Positions 35,262 to 43,970 of a stretch of 64,000 bases of DNA are shown in pieces (position 1 is the stretch's first letter; each line of letters starts with the position of its first letter). The notes below the pieces were generated by a model. It had not been told where the DNA came from. It was given only the letters and a program-made list of their open reading frames with translations, and did no database searches. The position numbers were made by a program, and so were the translations under genes. Where the stretch lies: assembly GCF_005885815.1 (NCBI RefSeq), contig NZ_CP040602.1, forward strand, positions 449,630-513,629. The letters are read 5' to 3'. This DNA comes from Thiomicrorhabdus sediminis. Lineage in GTDB: Bacteria; Pseudomonadota; Gammaproteobacteria; Thiomicrospirales; Thiomicrospiraceae.

Positions 35262-35822
35262 ATGCGGGAACTTTATCAAACAAAAACGATTGGCGTTAAT
35301 CGATGTCTGACAAAGCAGTGCGGGTTTACACTGTTGGAGCTGGCGATTGTCCTGTTTATTGTTGGCCTGCTTTATACCGGCATTATCAAAGCCGCCGCGA
35401 TTTATGATAATGCTAAGGTGCACAGTGATTTACGCAAGCTTGAATCCATGCAAAGCGCATTTATGCTGTATAAGGATAAATATCATCAACTGCCTGGCGA
35501 GGACAGCAGTCACCCCGGTAGATTAAAGACGGTTTTATCAAGTGAAGCAGCTAATGAGGGTCTGTTTTACGAGCTCAAAGAAAGCAACTTTATTACTCAA
35601 TCCGAATTGGAAGCCTCAATTGGTGATGATTTTAAAGCTACCTGGGGTGGCTCTAGCGGTGCCAATTATGGTTTGATTGCCGGCATGAATCAAATTTGTA
35701 TCATTCAAATTGACACAGGCTTGGCATCAGTCATTGAAACAAAGTTGGATAACGGGGATCAATATAGTGGTGATTTTCGTTATACCGCCAATGGCTCTCA
35801 GCTTTGCATGCTGTTACGGTAA
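35262..35822 (+). CDS. Type IV prepilin-like protein, orphan
   Basis: A 186-residue protein with a prepilin leader and N-methylation motif: cleavage expected after Gly21 in KQCG/FTLLELAIVLFIVGLL, with Glu at mature position 5, then a hydrophobic helix and coiled segment (DLRKLESMQSAFMLYKDKYH). The mature globular domain has few features; a Cys pair (MNQICII and SQLCMLL) near the C-terminus may form the D-region disulfide. It resembles minor pilins or pseudopilins. No other pilus or type II secretion gene is nearby, so PilD and the machine must be encoded elsewhere. It sits between xerC and hslV. Confidence 0.82.
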   Translation: MRELYQTKTIGVNRCLTKQCGFTLLELAIVLFIVGLLYTGIIKAAAIYDNAKVHSDLRKLESMQSAFMLYKDKYHQLPGEDSSHPGRLKTVLSSEAANEGLFYELKESNFITQSELEASIGDDFKATWGGSSGANYGLIAGMNQICIIQIDTGLASVIETKLDNGDQYSGDFRYTANGSQLCMLLR

Positions 35823-35903
35823 ATAAATAAGTGACTCTGCTTTATCTCCCTACAGGCCTTTTCTGAACTCCTGCTTTCGCCATCAAAGCAAATACTAAAA
35901 GCT

Positions 35904-35933
35904 TTACTATCCAGCGCTAAATTGCTTTAGAAT
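35904..35933 (+). promoter_or_regulatory. Candidate promoter for hslV
   Basis: TTACTA and TAGAAT are separated by 18 bases, 80 bases ahead of hslV. Both are moderate matches to sigma-70; no sigma-32 consensus was seen. Confidence 0.35.
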
Positions 35934-36012
35934 AGCCAATAATTGAAGATTGATAGATAAGGTTTAGTTTGTCTTTAAGCAAGTTAAGCCGGACGAAAAA
36001 GAAGGGAGTCTA

Positions 36013-36552
36013 ATGTCTTTTCAGGGAACTACCATTTTATGTGCACGTCGCAACGGTCAGATGGTGATTGGCGGTGATGGTCAAGTCACTTTGGGTCATG
36101 TGGTCATGAAGGGCAATGCCCGCAAGGTACGTCAACTATACAGTGGTAAAGTGATTGCCGGTTTTGCCGGTGCGACGGCCGATGCTTTTACTTTGTTTGA
36201 GCGTTTTGAAGGGCGTTTGCAAACCCATAATGGTCAGCTGATGCGTGCTGCGGTGGAAATGGCGAAAGACTGGCGTACCGATCGTGCTTTACGTAAGCTG
36301 GAAGCGATGATGTTGGTAGCCGATAGCGAGAATATGCTGTTGATTTCCGGTACCGGTGATGTCATCGAACCGCAGGAAGATTTTATCGCGATCGGTTCAG
36401 GCGGTAACTATGCGCATGCAGCGGCACAGGCTTTAATGCAGAATACCGAACTATCGGCGCGTGAAGTCGTCGAGCGTGCTTTGAATATCGCCGCAGATCT
36501 TTGTATCTACACCAATCATAATTTAACCATTGAAGAGTTAACTAAGGAATAA
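36013..36552 (+). CDS. hslV: HslV, peptidase subunit of the HslUV protease
   Basis: An N-terminal nucleophile threonine peptidase, forming a double hexamer capped by HslU. The 179 residues start [15 protein letters not shown]; processing before a Thr of the GTT string exposes the catalytic Thr. Other signatures are [21 protein letters not shown] and [23 protein letters not shown] lies just ahead of the ATG. It is cotranscribed with the YqhA-family gene (2-bp gap), not with hslU. Confidence 0.97.
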   Translation: MSFQGTTILCARRNGQMVIGGDGQVTLGHVVMKGNARKVRQLYSGKVIAGFAGATADAFTLFERFEGRLQTHNGQLMRAAVEMAKDWRTDRALRKLEAMMLVADSENMLLISGTGDVIEPQEDFIAIGSGGNYAHAAAQALMQNTELSAREVVERALNIAADLCIYTNHNLTIEELTKE

Positions 36553-36554
36553 GT

Positions 36555-37133
36555 ATGGCGCAATCTGATAATAATGCTGTGCAAAAACCAGCGTGCAAAC
36601 CTATTGAAGAGCAAGGGCTGATGGAAAGAACCTTTGAAGGGGTCTTGTGGAATAGCCGTTTTATTGTTTTGTTGGCGGTAGTAGCCAGCTTGATTATGGC
36701 GGTGGGGATCTTTTATGTCACAGCCGTTGAAGTCTATTTCACCATTTCTCATCTGGCTCATTATCATGAGCTGGCCGATGCAGAACGTGCCGAATTGAAG
36801 GCGTTGACAGTGGCTCACGTGGTTGGTGCGGTTGACGGCTTCCTATTGGGTACCGTGATGCTGATTTTCTCGCTGGGGCTGTATGAGCTGTTTATTTCGC
36901 GTATAGATGCTGCAGAAGGCAATAGCTCTTCAAGCCAGATTTTGATGATCAACTCTTTGGATGATTTGAAAGACAAATTGGCCAAGGTGATTTTAATGAT
37001 TCTGATTGTTATGTTTTTTGAACAGGCGATCTTCTTAAAGCCTACCGGGCCGCTGGAGTTGCTCTATTACTCTTTGGCAATCATGTTGGTTGCCGGCGCT
37101 TTGTATTTGTCGCATAAGGCATACCATAAGTAA
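36555..37133 (+). CDS. YqhA family (UPF0114) membrane protein
   Basis: A 192-residue inner-membrane protein with about three to four TM helices (FIVLLAVVASLIMAVGIFYV, LLGTVMLIFSLGLYELFI, VILMILIVMFFEQAIFL, LLYYSLAIMLVAGALYL). The central GLYELFISRID matches UPF0114/YqhA proteins. Function unknown. It starts 2 bp after hslV, an unusual partner, and is followed by a terminator. Confidence 0.86.
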   Translation: MAQSDNNAVQKPACKPIEEQGLMERTFEGVLWNSRFIVLLAVVASLIMAVGIFYVTAVEVYFTISHLAHYHELADAERAELKALTVAHVVGAVDGFLLGTVMLIFSLGLYELFISRIDAAEGNSSSSQILMINSLDDLKDKLAKVILMILIVMFFEQAIFLKPTGPLELLYYSLAIMLVAGALYLSHKAYHK

Positions 37134-37158
37134 TTCTGAGTTTTTTGGCTTAGTGTAG

Positions 37159-37194
37159 AACCTCGGATTGACTTGGTTGATCCGGGGTTTTTTA
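37159..37194 (+). terminator. Rho-independent terminator after YqhA-family gene
   Basis: AACCTCGGA and TCCGGGGTT form a 9-bp stem (one G-T pair) with a 13-base loop and a following run of T residues. It ends the hslV transcript before the convergent waaA. Confidence 0.85.
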
Positions 37195-37230
37195 TTGCCC
37201 GAAATAAAGTTCTAATTGACTCAAACCATA

Positions 37231-38556
37231 TTAATCAAGATAAGGCTTTAAGGCATCTAAGGTGCGTTCTAAGGCTCCAGTTTGCTCAATAAAACATTGG
37301 TGCCCTTTGCTGGCAAGAGCTTGGGCTTCAGATTGATCGTTAAGTAACTCGTTAAGCTTTTCTGCAAGCCGTGTCGAGTTTTCCACGATTTGGATAGCGT
37401 CAGCGTCAATAAACGGGCTAAACATCGCTTTGAGATTCTGGTAGTGAGAACCCGATAGCACCGGTTTGTGTAAAGCCGCGGGTTCAAGAATATTGTGACC
37501 GCCAAACGGTACCATGCTACCGCCTATAAAAGCGATATTGGCAACACTGTACCACAGCATCATTTCGCCGACACTGTCAGCTAGATAAACTTGTGTTGCA
37601 GGCTTTAAGTGTTCATTGCGGCTTCGTTTTTGCCAGCTTAGACCGCTGTCGCTGATAATTTTGCCTACCTCGTCAAAACGGTCAGCATGGCGCGGTACCA
37701 ATATTAATAAAGCATCCGGTTGTTGTTTCAGCAGTTGTTTGTGTGCCTCAAGCATTAACTGTTCTTCACTGGCTTTGGCATCGTTGCTTTCAGGCGAGGC
37801 ATGAGTGCTTGCTGCAACCCAGATAGGGCGAGATACTGCTTGATTTTGTTGACGCCAAATTTGCGCTTTTGTATCAAGATCTGCATCTATGTTGAGGTCG
37901 AATTTCAGGTTGCCCAGAGTGCGAATTTTATGGCTATCAGCACCGAGTGCCATTAGATTTTCGGCATCGGTTTGTGTCTGTGCGGCAATAAACTCGGTTT
38001 GATTAAGGGCGTTTTCAATTAGTTTGCCCCCCCACTTCTGATAAGCTTTAAAAGATTTTTGTTTAAGGCGTGCGTTAATCAGTACCACCGGTATATGCAA
38101 TTCATGACAGGCTTGATAAAGGTTTGGCCAGATTTCGGTCTCGACCATAATGACCAGTTTGGGTTTGAGCTGTTTTAAAAAACGTTTTACCGCAAATGGG
38201 TAATCGTAAGGCAGCATTTGATGCTGAACAGGCACTGGAGAAAAATTCAATGCCTGCAGTGCTCCTTGGGTGGAACCACTGGTTAGCGTCAAAGGTAAAT
38301 GAGGATAATTGTGATGCAATTTTTCCAGTAGCGGGAAGATTGAGCGTGTTTCACCAACGGATACGGCATGAATCCAAATACCGTTTTGTTGGAAGTTACT
38401 CGGGTTGAACCCAAAGCGGCTTTTAAAGCAGTGTTCGATGGCTTGCCATTGTGGCTGATGTTGTTGTGCCTGATGTTTGCGGCAACGTTTCCATCCAGAG
38501 TAGGCTACCAGTGGCAGAGCCAGGTTCAATAGCAAGCGATAACTGAATAGGTTCAT
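37231..38556 (-). CDS. waaA: 3-deoxy-D-manno-octulosonic acid transferase
   Basis: Adds Kdo from CMP-Kdo to lipid IVA at the inner membrane. The 441 residues have an N-terminal hydrophobic anchor, HAVSVGETRSIFPLLEKL (acceptor-side loop), and the C-terminal donor-side GGSMVPFGGHNILEPAAL characteristic of GT30 enzymes. Third in a minus-strand cluster pagL-kdsD-waaA; kdsD ends 17 bp upstream, so coexpression is likely. No clear Shine-Dalgarno precedes the ATG. Confidence 0.95.
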   Translation of the reverse strand: MNLFSYRLLLNLALPLVAYSGWKRCRKHQAQQHQPQWQAIEHCFKSRFGFNPSNFQQNGIWIHAVSVGETRSIFPLLEKLHHNYPHLPLTLTSGSTQGALQALNFSPVPVQHQMLPYDYPFAVKRFLKQLKPKLVIMVETEIWPNLYQACHELHIPVVLINARLKQKSFKAYQKWGGKLIENALNQTEFIAAQTQTDAENLMALGADSHKIRTLGNLKFDLNIDADLDTKAQIWRQQNQAVSRPIWVAASTHASPESNDAKASEEQLMLEAHKQLLKQQPDALLILVPRHADRFDEVGKIISDSGLSWQKRSRNEHLKPATQVYLADSVGEMMLWYSVANIAFIGGSMVPFGGHNILEPAALHKPVLSGSHYQNLKAMFSPFIDADAIQIVENSTRLAEKLNELLNDQSEAQALASKGHQCFIEQTGALERTLDALKPYLD

Positions 38557-38573
38557 AATCGAGGGTGAGGATA

Positions 38574-39515
38574 CTATTTATTCAAGTCGTAAATCTGAAT
38601 TACGCCGACTACCTGAGAGTTGTCTTCAACCAGCAAAGAGGTGATTTTGAAGTCATTCATCAGTTCTTCGGCTTCGGTCAGCTTGGCTTCACTGTTAATC
38701 ATTTTCGGTGATGCTTTCATCAGATCCTTGGCGGTTAATTGCATGAAGTTGGCCGCATCGGTTTCCATGTGACGGCGTAAATCCCCATCGGTGATAATGC
38801 CGGCACCATTGTCGACAATGCAAAGGCCTAAACGCCCCTCGGTCATTGAATGAATAACTTCTTTAATCGATGCGGTTGTCGAGATAAACGGTAGGTTATC
38901 TTTTTTCATTTCATGCTTGACGCGCGTCAATAACTTGCGACCTAAGCTACCGCCCGGGTGGAAGCGGGCAAACTGATGAGGTTGAAAATCGCGTGCCTGC
39001 ATTAATGCAACCGCCAGTGCATCCCCCATGACCAAGGTTGCCGTAGTTGAAGAGGTTGGGGCTAACTGGTGCGGGCAAGCCTCTTGTGGAACGGCAATAT
39101 TGAGGTGGTAGTGTGAGTTCATCGCCAGGGTCGATTCCGGGCGGCCAGTCATGGAAATGACAATATTGCCGTTGTCTTTTAAGAAAGGTAGCAGGCGAAT
39201 CACTTCTTCGGTCTCACCCGAGTTGGAGAGTGCTAAAAATACATCTTTTGGTGAAACCATTCCCAAATCGCCATGAAAAGCTTCACCCGGGTGCATAAAG
39301 AAACATGGCGTGCCTGTACTGGCTAAGGTGGCCATAATCTTTTTACCGATTAGCCCCGATTTCCCCATGCCGCAAATGACCAGGCGGCCATCCGTGTTTA
39401 AAATCGACTCAACACTGCCGCTGAAATTGTCATCGAGCAGGTTTTTCAGATGCAAAATCGCATCCGCTTCAATATCAAATACCTGTTTGGCAATCGTTTG
39501 GTAATCTTGAGACAT
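38574..39515 (-). CDS. kdsD: D-arabinose 5-phosphate isomerase (KpsF/GutQ family)
   Basis: Makes arabinose-5-phosphate, the first intermediate of Kdo synthesis, from ribulose-5-phosphate. The 313 residues carry an SIS domain (about 35-170; GRLVICGMGKSGLIGKKI and ALSNSGETEEVIRLL) and two CBS domains (about 200-313). Catalytic His (FHGDLGM) is present. Next to waaA and hldE, its role in Kdo/LPS supply is well supported. Confidence 0.94.
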   Translation of the reverse strand: MSQDYQTIAKQVFDIEADAILHLKNLLDDNFSGSVESILNTDGRLVICGMGKSGLIGKKIMATLASTGTPCFFMHPGEAFHGDLGMVSPKDVFLALSNSGETEEVIRLLPFLKDNGNIVISMTGRPESTLAMNSHYHLNIAVPQEACPHQLAPTSSTTATLVMGDALAVALMQARDFQPHQFARFHPGGSLGRKLLTRVKHEMKKDNLPFISTTASIKEVIHSMTEGRLGLCIVDNGAGIITDGDLRRHMETDAANFMQLTAKDLMKASPKMINSEAKLTEAEELMNDFKITSLLVEDNSQVVGVIQIYDLNK

Positions 39516-39557
39516 GTTTGTGTTTCCGTATACGCTTAAAATGTTTTCTCGGTTTGT

Positions 39558-40253
39558 TTAGAATTTATAACCAATGTGTAAATTATGAAAGTCCGCACCT
39601 GGGTTGGGTTGAGCAATACCGGCATTTGAGATATGCAGGTAACGGTAACCGACTTCGATACCGTTAAAATCCATGCCCAAACCTAAAATATTGCCGAATT
39701 GGAATTGGGTTGCCTTATCTTCACTGGCAACCGTCGTTTGGCTCATTAAGTGAGGACCGGTGCCCATTTCAATAAATGGGGTGTATTTCCAGTTTTTCAG
39801 TTCATAGTGAAACACTGGGGTAATGCCGATAATATAACCCGAATCTCCTTGATACGTGGCGCTGGCTTTTTCATCCCAGCTATGTAGGCTGGCTTCCAAG
39901 CGTCCCGCCAAACGCCAGTTCTCACCTTCATAAAGCGACTTGTTCCAATCGGCGCCAATGCCCAAACGCCAATGAGTGGCCGCTCCATCGACACCATTGT
40001 CGACACTGAATGTCAGTTTATCCGTATTCAAGTCCGGATCAGCTGAACAAGGCGCTTGGCCAATATAACAGGAATAAGCCAAGGTGCCGACCGCACCGAG
40101 AATGGTAATGGTCATTAGATCGTCACCGGCAATTGATGTTTGCTGAGCTTGGACGTTGGGTGTAGCGATACTCAAAACCGCAGCAAAAGCTAGCGCCGAA
40201 GTTTTGATTAAGGGGGTAAAAAAAGCTTTAAAACGCGGTTTCAAGTTATTCAT
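39558..40253 (-). CDS. pagL: PagL-like outer-membrane lipid A 3-O-deacylase
   Basis: Removes the 3-O acyl chain of lipid A from the outer-membrane side. The 231-residue protein has a signal peptide (to about AQA-36), beta-barrel-like alternating strands and the family signature YRYLHISNAGIAQPNPG near the C-terminus, with His207 and Ser209 as catalytic pair. The acidic residue 14 after His, equivalent by spacing to the third triad residue, is Asp here where I expect Glu. A ~45-residue segment ahead of the barrel with two Cys (YSCYIGQAPC) looks like an addition. ATG 40253 is preferred for the signal peptide, with AGGA nine bases upstream. First gene of pagL-kdsD-waaA. Confidence 0.86.
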   Translation of the reverse strand: MNNLKPRFKAFFTPLIKTSALAFAAVLSIATPNVQAQQTSIAGDDLMTITILGAVGTLAYSCYIGQAPCSADPDLNTDKLTFSVDNGVDGAATHWRLGIGADWNKSLYEGENWRLAGRLEASLHSWDEKASATYQGDSGYIIGITPVFHYELKNWKYTPFIEMGTGPHLMSQTTVASEDKATQFQFGNILGLGMDFNGIEVGYRYLHISNAGIAQPNPGADFHNLHIGYKF

Positions 40254-40386
40254 AAAATTAAATCCTGTTAAACTGTACGCACATTCTATTCTATAAGTCC
40301 CTTGAGTACGAGTTGAGGCGGTTAATTTCTGGAAATTAATCATCGTTTTTGGCTCTGTTCGGATAAATGAGTAATTAAGGACAGTT

Positions 40387-41814
40387 ATGCAAGATTTTGC
40401 TCAGGCAAAGATTTTGGTGGTCGGGGATGTGATGCTCGATCAATATTGGCAAGGAAAAGCGGGGAGAATCTCCCCTGAAGCACCGGTACCGGTCGTGAAA
40501 GTCGGCCATGAGGAGATGCGTGCCGGTGGCGCGGCCAATGTGGCGTTAAATGTCGCTGCTTTGGGCGCTCAGACCGGTTTATTGGGTGTGCTTGGTAAAA
40601 ATTCCGATAATCAGCTCGATACTCACGGGTTGCAACTTGAACAATTGATGCATGAGGCTAATGTTAATACCGACTGGGCTCTGTCTGAAAGCGGCACTAT
40701 TTGTAAATTGCGCGTATTAAGTCATCATCAGCAATTGATTCGTATGGATTTTGAAAATGAGGTGCCGAAAACGGCTGCGCAGCAATTGGTCGAATTGGTG
40801 GATAAACATCTGGAAAATTACGATGTATTGGTCATTTCGGACTATGCTAAAGGTGCTTTGCAGTTTGTCGAGCAGATCATCGCTTTAGCGGTTAAAGCCA
40901 ATAAACCGGTATTGATTGATCCAAAAGGTAATGATTTTAAGCGCTATCGTAATGCGACTCTGATTAAACCGAATCAGTCTGAATTTGAGGCGATTGTCGG
41001 AGCCGCGCCTGATACGCAAACGGTTCTGGAAAAAGCCGAACAACTGGTTGCAGAACTCAACCTCAAGGCTTTATTGGTGACCAGAAGTGAACACGGTATG
41101 GCATTGGCAAACGCCGATGGCGAGCAATTTACCGTTCAGTCCAAAGCGCAGGAAGTATTTGATGTCACCGGTGCAGGTGATACCGTTATGGCCGCCTTGG
41201 CGACCGCTTTTGCCAGCGGCATGTCTTTGCAAGAATCGATGGCTATCGCCAATCATGCGGCAAGCATAGTGGTACGAAAAGTGGGCACTTCAACCGTTTC
41301 CAAAGCGGAGCTTGATGAAGCCTTAAAGGCCGATTCCCGTCATGAAGGTTATCAACCTTTAACCGAAGACGAACTTTTGCAGCTGGTGCAGTTGGCCCAA
41401 AAAAATGGCGAAAAGGTCGTCTTTACCAACGGTTGCTTTGATTTGTTGCATAGTGGTCATGTGCGTTACCTGAATGAAGCGGCACGTCAGGGTGATCGTT
41501 TAATTATTGGTGTTAACAGCGATGAATCGGTAAAAATCCTTAAGGGTGAAACCCGTCCTGTGGTGCCGTTAGAAAGCCGAATGGAGCTGCTTTCGGCGCT
41601 AAGTTGCGTCGACTGGGTAGTGGCTTTTAATGAAGAGACGCCGGAGCGCTTGATCTGTAAGTTGCAGCCAGATGTTCTCGTTAAAGGCGGAGACTATGAG
41701 CCGGAACAGATTGCCGGTGCGCAATGTGTTTGGGATAAAGGTGGCGAGGTTAAGGTGTTATCTTTTTGGAACGGTTATTCAACGACAAAACTGGTCGAGA
41801 AAATTCAGGCATAG
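40387..41814 (+). CDS. hldE: Bifunctional heptose-7-phosphate kinase / heptose-1-phosphate adenylyltransferase
   Basis: Two steps of ADP-heptose synthesis for the LPS inner core. Residues 1 to about 315 are a ribokinase-like kinase (ILVVGDVMLDQYWQG, and DVTGAGDTVMAALATA with its catalytic Asp). Residues about 340-475 form a nucleotidyltransferase with VFTNGCFDLLHSGHVRYL. At 475 residues it is full length for the fused enzyme. AAGGA lies five bases before the ATG. Divergent from pagL; gmhA follows after 54 bp, so the pathway pair is contiguous. Confidence 0.97.
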   Translation: MQDFAQAKILVVGDVMLDQYWQGKAGRISPEAPVPVVKVGHEEMRAGGAANVALNVAALGAQTGLLGVLGKNSDNQLDTHGLQLEQLMHEANVNTDWALSESGTICKLRVLSHHQQLIRMDFENEVPKTAAQQLVELVDKHLENYDVLVISDYAKGALQFVEQIIALAVKANKPVLIDPKGNDFKRYRNATLIKPNQSEFEAIVGAAPDTQTVLEKAEQLVAELNLKALLVTRSEHGMALANADGEQFTVQSKAQEVFDVTGAGDTVMAALATAFASGMSLQESMAIANHAASIVVRKVGTSTVSKAELDEALKADSRHEGYQPLTEDELLQLVQLAQKNGEKVVFTNGCFDLLHSGHVRYLNEAARQGDRLIIGVNSDESVKILKGETRPVVPLESRMELLSALSCVDWVVAFNEETPERLICKLQPDVLVKGGDYEPEQIAGAQCVWDKGGEVKVLSFWNGYSTTKLVEKIQA

Positions 41815-41868
41815 ATTCAGCTATAGACAATACCTGTCCAGCAGGTTTGTTATTCGGTAATAAAGATT

Positions 41869-42429
41869 ATGAAAATCAACTTTTCGCACGCTCTAGAAGA
41901 GCATCAAAAAGCCATTCAATCTGTGTTGGCACAGCAATCCATTGTTGAGCAAACGGTGGCAGAGATTATTCAAGCGGTTGCAACTGGGAATAAGGTAATT
42001 TGGTTGGGCAATGGCGGCAGTGCCGCCGATGCACAGCATATGGCTGCCGAATTAATGGTGCGTTATGTCAAGGATCGTCAACCGATTGCATCGCTTGCCT
42101 TGACCACCGACAGCTCGATTTTAACCGCGCACAGTAATGATTATGAATTCGATACGGTATTTTCGCGTCAAATCGAGGGCATCGCAAAAGCTGGTGATGT
42201 CGTGATCGCCATGTCGACATCGGGTAATAGTGTGAATGTCGTCAAAGCCGTTGAAGCCGCCAAACAGTTGGGTTGTATTACGGTGGCTTTAACTGGCGCA
42301 AAAACCAGTGCGCTTTCGGCAATGGCGGATTACTGTTTGCAGATAAACTCTGTCGAAACGGCGCGTATTCAAGAGGCCCATAGCTTTTTCAGCCACCTGC
42401 TTTGTGAAGGCCTCGATTCAGTCTACTGA
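41869..42429 (+). CDS. gmhA: Sedoheptulose-7-phosphate isomerase
   Basis: Converts sedoheptulose-7-phosphate to D-glycero-D-manno-heptose-7-phosphate, the substrate of HldE. The 186-residue SIS-domain protein has WLGNGGSAADAQHMAAELMVRY and MSTSGNSVNVVKAV, and the Glu/His pair (AELMVRY, EAHSFFSHLLCE) expected for GmhA. The DnaA-binding relative DiaA is an alternative, but position directly after hldE favours GmhA. It appears to end this transcript; no clear terminator was seen. Confidence 0.92.
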   Translation: MKINFSHALEEHQKAIQSVLAQQSIVEQTVAEIIQAVATGNKVIWLGNGGSAADAQHMAAELMVRYVKDRQPIASLALTTDSSILTAHSNDYEFDTVFSRQIEGIAKAGDVVIAMSTSGNSVNVVKAVEAAKQLGCITVALTGAKTSALSAMADYCLQINSVETARIQEAHSFFSHLLCEGLDSVY

Positions 42430-42548
42430 TTTTGATTAGTAATAGCTTTTACTAGTCGATTGCTTCTGGTCAATCGATATTCGCTGCTGTTATAGTGTAT
42501 TCAGTTGTTCGTAAAGTTGGCTGAACTCATTATCAATCAGAGGATGGT

Positions 42549-43700
42549 ATGTATATACTTGCAGGAGACATTGGCGGAACCAAGGCATTTTTGCAATTGG
42601 TTTATCTCGATCACAGTGAAATAGACGAGTTCGAACAACCCAGTGCCCAGCAGCTTTATTTTCATTGTAAAACCCTTTGCCAACAACGTCTGCTTTGTGC
42701 AAATTTCCATTCGCTTGAAGCCTTGATCTTGCATTTTCTTAAATCCATCCAGGAATTTCCACAGGACCAGTCAGTTGATTTTGCTTGTTTGGCTCTGCCG
42801 GGGCCGGTAGACTCGGATAAGGTTGATTTGACTAACCTGCCTTGGCAAGTGGACAAATATAAGATGATGCACACCTGTCAGATTGAACATCTGAATTTTA
42901 TTAATGACTTCTATGCCGCCGCTTTAGGTGTTCCTTTGGTGCACAGCGATGAAATTATTGAGCTGTATCACGGCAAAAGATTTGAAGATCTGGCCGATAT
43001 CACTAACCCCGCATCCTATGGTAATCGTTTGGTAGTGGGAGCCGGAACCGGTTTGGGGGTGGCACCGATCGTTGTGGTGCGTAATCAGTTTATTCCGCAA
43101 GCCTCTGAGGGTGGTCATTTTGACTTTGCACCAATATCGCCCGTTCAACAGTTGATCTTGGACTGGTTATGGACGAAGTGGCCGCATGTCTCTTATGAGC
43201 GTCTGCTATCAGGTTCGGGGTTGCAGTGGCTATATCATTTTTTTAAAAATCATTCAGTATCAAATAGTTACTTGTTTTTTGATGAGTTGGAGAAATACGA
43301 TTCTGATATTGAGAGTATTGAAAAACATCTAATGGGCGCGGCTTTTGCTAATCATCAAGTGAAAGCGCAACATATAGATATTGATGGCGGACCGAGCGCC
43401 GCGGAAATCAGTTTATTGGCTGAGCAGAATGACGAGGCGGCGCAGCAGGCCTTAATTGAGTTTGTCACCATTTATGCCGCTTTTATTGGCGCTTCGGCTC
43501 TGCTTTGGCGGGCTCCAGGTGGTGTTTTTATTGCCGGAGGTATTGCCGAGAAAATCCAATACTGGTTAAAGCAGCCTTATTTTCAGCAGGCGTTTTTACA
43601 CAAAGGTCGGATGACGGAACTGTTGGAAAATACGCCGGTTTATCTGGTGGCCGATGAAGAGCTCGGATTAAAAGGGGCTTTACTCCACAATTTTTTATAA
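42549..43700 (+). CDS. glk: Glucokinase (Glk family)
   Basis: ATP-dependent phosphorylation of glucose to glucose-6-phosphate. The phosphate-binding motif LAGDIGGTKAFLQLV is at the N-terminus; further signatures are FACLALPGPVDSDKV, INDFYAAALGVP with the catalytic Asp, GAGTGLGVAP, EGGHFDFAP and the C-terminal GVFIAGGIAEKI. At 383 residues it is longer than E. coli Glk (321) owing to insertions around 20-50 and 245-275. AGAGG precedes the ATG. Directly ahead of the glg genes, it would return glucose freed from glycogen to glucose-6-phosphate. Confidence 0.92.
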   Translation: MYILAGDIGGTKAFLQLVYLDHSEIDEFEQPSAQQLYFHCKTLCQQRLLCANFHSLEALILHFLKSIQEFPQDQSVDFACLALPGPVDSDKVDLTNLPWQVDKYKMMHTCQIEHLNFINDFYAAALGVPLVHSDEIIELYHGKRFEDLADITNPASYGNRLVVGAGTGLGVAPIVVVRNQFIPQASEGGHFDFAPISPVQQLILDWLWTKWPHVSYERLLSGSGLQWLYHFFKNHSVSNSYLFFDELEKYDSDIESIEKHLMGAAFANHQVKAQHIDIDGGPSAAEISLLAEQNDEAAQQALIEFVTIYAAFIGASALLWRAPGGVFIAGGIAEKIQYWLKQPYFQQAFLHKGRMTELLENTPVYLVADEELGLKGALLHNFL

Positions 43701-43970
43701 CTAAACTTAACTGGCGTTTAAAAGATTTATCACACAGCTTATTCAAGTTTATCTTTTAGTTAGCGTCATAATCGATTCACATAATTATCACAATAACGAC
43801 ATTTTTATACGACCATAATAGCAGCATGACCCTGGAATATATCAGGGCTAATAGATATTTCGGGCTCTCCAAGGCAGAGTTTATCGCAACACACAAGCTG
43901 AAATAATCAACGTCGATTATCACTGTCCACTTCAACGAACATCGGTTCTCTCAATCTATAGGAAGGCTGA
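43701..43970 (+). promoter_or_regulatory. glgC upstream region, 270 bp
   Basis: An AT-rich gap ahead of the glycogen operon. A short hairpin, CCCTG-(8)-CAGGG at 43830-43847, is visible, and the segment ends in GGAAGG four bases before the glgC ATG. Several CATAAT/TTATAC-like -10 boxes occur, but none has a well-spaced -35, so I cannot name the promoter. No coding frame is convincing here. Confidence 0.4.
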
